This document shows, piece by piece, positions 62,196 through 64,000 of a DNA stretch of 64,000 bases. Each line of letters begins with the position of its first letter. Within the stretch, counting starts at the first letter, position 1. Made by a program: the position numbers and the translations under genes. The notes under the pieces were generated by a model, which made no database searches, was not told the origin of the DNA, and saw only the letters and a list, made by a program, of their open reading frames with translations. Source of the stretch: Nocardioides eburneiflavus (GTDB taxonomy: Bacteria; Actinomycetota; Actinomycetes; Propionibacteriales; Nocardioidaceae); the NCBI RefSeq assembly GCF_004785795.1, contig NZ_SRRO01000001.1:2356001-2420000 (forward strand), written 5' to 3'.

Positions 62196-62813
62196 GTGCC
62201 CACCACCGCTCGCCTCGTCGTCCTCGTCTCGGGATCCGGCACCAACCTCCAGGCCTTGGTCGACGCCTGCGCCGACCCGGCGTACGGCGCCCGCATCGTG
62301 GCGGTCGGCGCCGACCGCGAGGACATCGAGGGCCTCGCCCGCGCCGAGCGGGCCGGGATCCCGACCTTCGTGCGCCAGGTGTCCGACTTCGAGACCCGCG
62401 AGGGCTGGGACGCCGCGCTGGCCACCGTGGTGGAGCGCTTCGAGCCCGACGTCGTGGTCTGTGCCGGATTCATGAAGCTGCTCTCGCAGGACTTCCTCGA
62501 CCGGTTCCTCACCCTCAACACCCACCCCGCGCTGTGTCCGGCGTTCCCCGGGATGCACGGCCCGCGCGACGCCCTCGAGCACGGCGTCAAGGTCACCGGC
62601 GCGACCCTGTTCGTGGTCGACGCCGGCGTCGACACCGGACCGATCGTGGCCCAGGTGCCCGTCGAGGTGGCCGAGGACGACGACGTGGCGTCGCTCCACG
62701 AGCGGATCAAGGCCGCCGAGCGCGCGATGCTCGTCGACGCGGTCGGCCGGATCGCCCGCGACGGGATCTCGGTCCAGGGCCGCCGGGTTCGCATCGGCGC
62801 CGGTGCTCGGTAG
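62196..62813 (+). CDS. purN: Phosphoribosylglycinamide formyltransferase
   Basis: A protein of 205 residues catalysing the third step of de novo purine synthesis, transfer of formyl from 10-formyl-THF to GAR. The phosphate loop is LVSGSGTNLQALVDAC. The catalytic Asn-His-Asp are in LTLNTHPALCPAFPGMHGPR (Asn, His) and DAGVDTGPIVAQ (Asp). FMKLLSQDFLDRF lies in the folate region. The start is GTG 62196. It is followed directly by the ZTP riboswitch and purH, so the two purine genes share the region but purH has separate control. Confidence 0.95.
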   Translation: MPTTARLVVLVSGSGTNLQALVDACADPAYGARIVAVGADREDIEGLARAERAGIPTFVRQVSDFETREGWDAALATVVERFEPDVVVCAGFMKLLSQDFLDRFLTLNTHPALCPAFPGMHGPRDALEHGVKVTGATLFVVDAGVDTGPIVAQVPVEVAEDDDVASLHERIKAAERAMLVDAVGRIARDGISVQGRRVRIGAGAR

Positions 62814-62818
62814 TCTGC

Positions 62819-62893
62819 GCAGCACACGACTGGCGCAGGTGGGCCACCACCAGGGAGTGACGCGCGAGGGCATCGAACGCCTGGGTGCCCTCG
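62819..62893 (+). ncRNA. ZTP (pfl) riboswitch upstream of purH
   Basis: The RNA contains the conserved core of the pfl motif: CACGACTGGCGC, then AGGTGGGCCACCACC (a closed hairpin) and AGGGAGTGA, and the distal ACGCCTGGGTGCCC that pairs back as the pseudoknot side. It begins right after the purN stop and lies 35 bp before the purH ribosome binding site. Pfl RNAs sense ZMP/ZTP when 10-formyl-THF is short and switch on purine and folate genes, so purH is the expected target. Confidence 0.85.
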
Positions 62894-62927
62894 ACTCGAC
62901 CACCGAGCTCGACCTCCGAGGAGTCCC

Positions 62928-64000
62928 GTGTCCCCCTCCACCGATGACGTCCGCATCCCGATCAGGCGCGCACTCGTCTCCGTCTACGACAAGGCCGGTC
63001 TCGACGACCTGGTCCGCGGCCTGCACGAGGCGGGCGTCGAGCTGGTCTCCACCGGCGGCTCCGCCGCGCTGATCGAGTCGCTCGGGCTCCCGGTCACCAG
63101 GGTCGAGGACCTCACCGGCTTCCCCGAGTGCCTCGACGGTCGGGTCAAGACGCTGCACCCGCGCGTGCACGCCGGCATCCTCGCCGACCGCCGGCTCGAC
63201 TCCCACGTCGCGCAGCTCGAGGAGCTCGGCGTGGAGCCCTTCGACCTCGTGGTCAGCAACCTCTACCCGTTCACGCAGACCGTCGCCTCGGGCGCGAGCC
63301 CCGACGAGTGCGTGGAGCAGATCGACATCGGCGGTCCGTCGATGGTCCGAGCCGCCGCCAAGAACCACCCCAGCGTCGCGATCGTCACCTCGCCCGCGGC
63401 GTACGACTCCGTGCTGGCCGCCGTGGCCGCCGGCGGCTTCACCCTCGCCGAGCGGCAGCGGCTCGCCGCGGAGGCCTTCGTCCACACCGCGACCTACGAC
63501 GTCCACGTGGCGTCCTGGATGGGCAACGTGCTCACCGACACCAGCGACGGCTCCGGCTTCCCGGCCTGGATGGGCGCGACCTGGGACAAGCAGGCGGTGC
63601 TGCGCTACGGCGAGAACCCGCACCAGTCCGCCGCGCTCTACGGCAACGGCTTCCTGCCCGGCGGCCCCGGCCTGGCCCAGGCCACGCAGCACCACGGCAA
63701 GGAGATGTCCTACAACAACTACGTCGACGCCGACGCGGCCCGCCGGGCGGCGTACGACTTCGACGAGCCGGCCGTGGCGATCATCAAGCACGCCAACCCG
63801 TGCGGCATCGCGGTCGCCGGTGACGTGGCCGAGGCCCACCGCCTGGCCCACGAGTGCGACCCGGTCAGCGCCTTCGGCGGCGTGATCGCGACCAACGTCC
63901 CGGTCTCGGTCGCGATGGCCGAGCAGGTCGCGGAGATCTTCACCGAGGTCATCGTGGCGCCGGCTTACGAGGACGGTGCGATCGAGGCGCTGCAGGCCAA
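62928..64000 (+). CDS. purH: AICAR transformylase/IMP cyclohydrolase, N-terminal part
   Basis: Bifunctional last two steps of purine synthesis. Present is the IMP cyclohydrolase domain ([80 protein letters not shown]) and the start of the transformylase domain ([48 protein letters not shown] with its catalytic Lys-His). About 357 of the usual 520 residues are in the window. GTG 62928 follows GAGGAG. It is controlled by the ZTP riboswitch just upstream. Confidence 0.96.
   Translation, partial: MSPSTDDVRIPIRRALVSVYDKAGLDDLVRGLHEAGVELVSTGGSAALIESLGLPVTRVEDLTGFPECLDGRVKTLHPRVHAGILADRRLDSHVAQLEELGVEPFDLVVSNLYPFTQTVASGASPDECVEQIDIGGPSMVRAAAKNHPSVAIVTSPAAYDSVLAAVAAGGFTLAERQRLAAEAFVHTATYDVHVASWMGNVLTDTSDGSGFPAWMGATWDKQAVLRYGENPHQSAALYGNGFLPGGPGLAQATQHHGKEMSYNNYVDADAARRAAYDFDEPAVAIIKHANPCGIAVAGDVAEAHRLAHECDPVSAFGGVIATNVPVSVAMAEQVAEIFTEVIVAPAYEDGAIEALQA

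Noticed and set aside
59583..63851. 1,422-codon open frame on the minus strand
   Set aside because: It is antisense to DUF6350, YibE/F, purN and purH. Its product is Gly/Arg/Glu/His monotony caused by G+C-rich third positions. No domain is visible.
1..64000. Search for tRNA, rRNA, CRISPR arrays and intact insertion sequences
   Set aside because: No cloverleaf with GGTTCGA-type arm, no rRNA core sequence, no regularly spaced repeats and no transposase motif were seen by eye. A tRNAscan/Infernal run would be decisive.

Overview
The window is about 72% G+C actinobacterial chromosome, most likely a Nocardioides or close relative (Nocardioidaceae). The evidence is the heavy GTG start use, the F420-type LLM oxidoreductase, a 13E12-type DUF222/HNH gene, SARP regulators, and REP-like repeats of the kind seen in Nocardioides. 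No rRNA, tRNA, CRISPR array or intact insertion sequence was found. Very long open frames antisense to real genes are a by-product of G+C-rich third codon positions.

Layout. 1-7.4 kb: xylBA (xylA cut by the window edge) with a possible ROK-type operator, a short XylF-like lipoprotein coupled to methionine aminopeptidase, a small membrane protein, an APH-like remnant and an MMPL transporter. 7.6-15 kb: an accessory island with a 956-residue uncharacterised protein coupled to a Het-C-like protein, scarred mini-genes, a DUF2383 protein, the broken end of a contractile tail-sheath gene and a four-helix membrane protein. This looks like the residue of an extracellular contractile injection (eCIS) or tail-like locus. 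15-31 kb: secreted propeller proteins, GDPD, FadD, an HNH protein, a 13E12 gene, two FAD oxidoreductases (one internally deleted), a GlxA-type regulator with a clear operator, a DinB protein, and an LLM/MpaB/acyl-CoA dehydrogenase operon behind a perfect TetR-type palindrome.

31.3-40.8 kb holds the most striking object. It is a tandemly duplicated two-gene module: a giant SARP-BTAD-nSTAND-transmembrane-WD40 regulator, divergent from a small secreted protein with a conserved C-x17-C core. Each divergent promoter carries four direct repeats at exact 11-bp pitch, the geometry expected for SARP binding. The predicted topology puts DNA binding and ATPase inside the cell and the propeller outside, so the secreted protein could be its ligand.

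40.8-64 kb is mostly core: YbaK, GDPD coupled to a class V aminotransferase, a PspC protein divergent from a PspC histidine kinase and its response regulator, an APC-USP pseudogene, pcrA, an M23 peptidase, photolyase, sucCD, a lipoprotein next to a membrane-tethered ECF sigma factor, DUF6350, YibE/F, purN and purH. A ZTP (pfl) riboswitch lies between purN and purH, and purH runs off the window.
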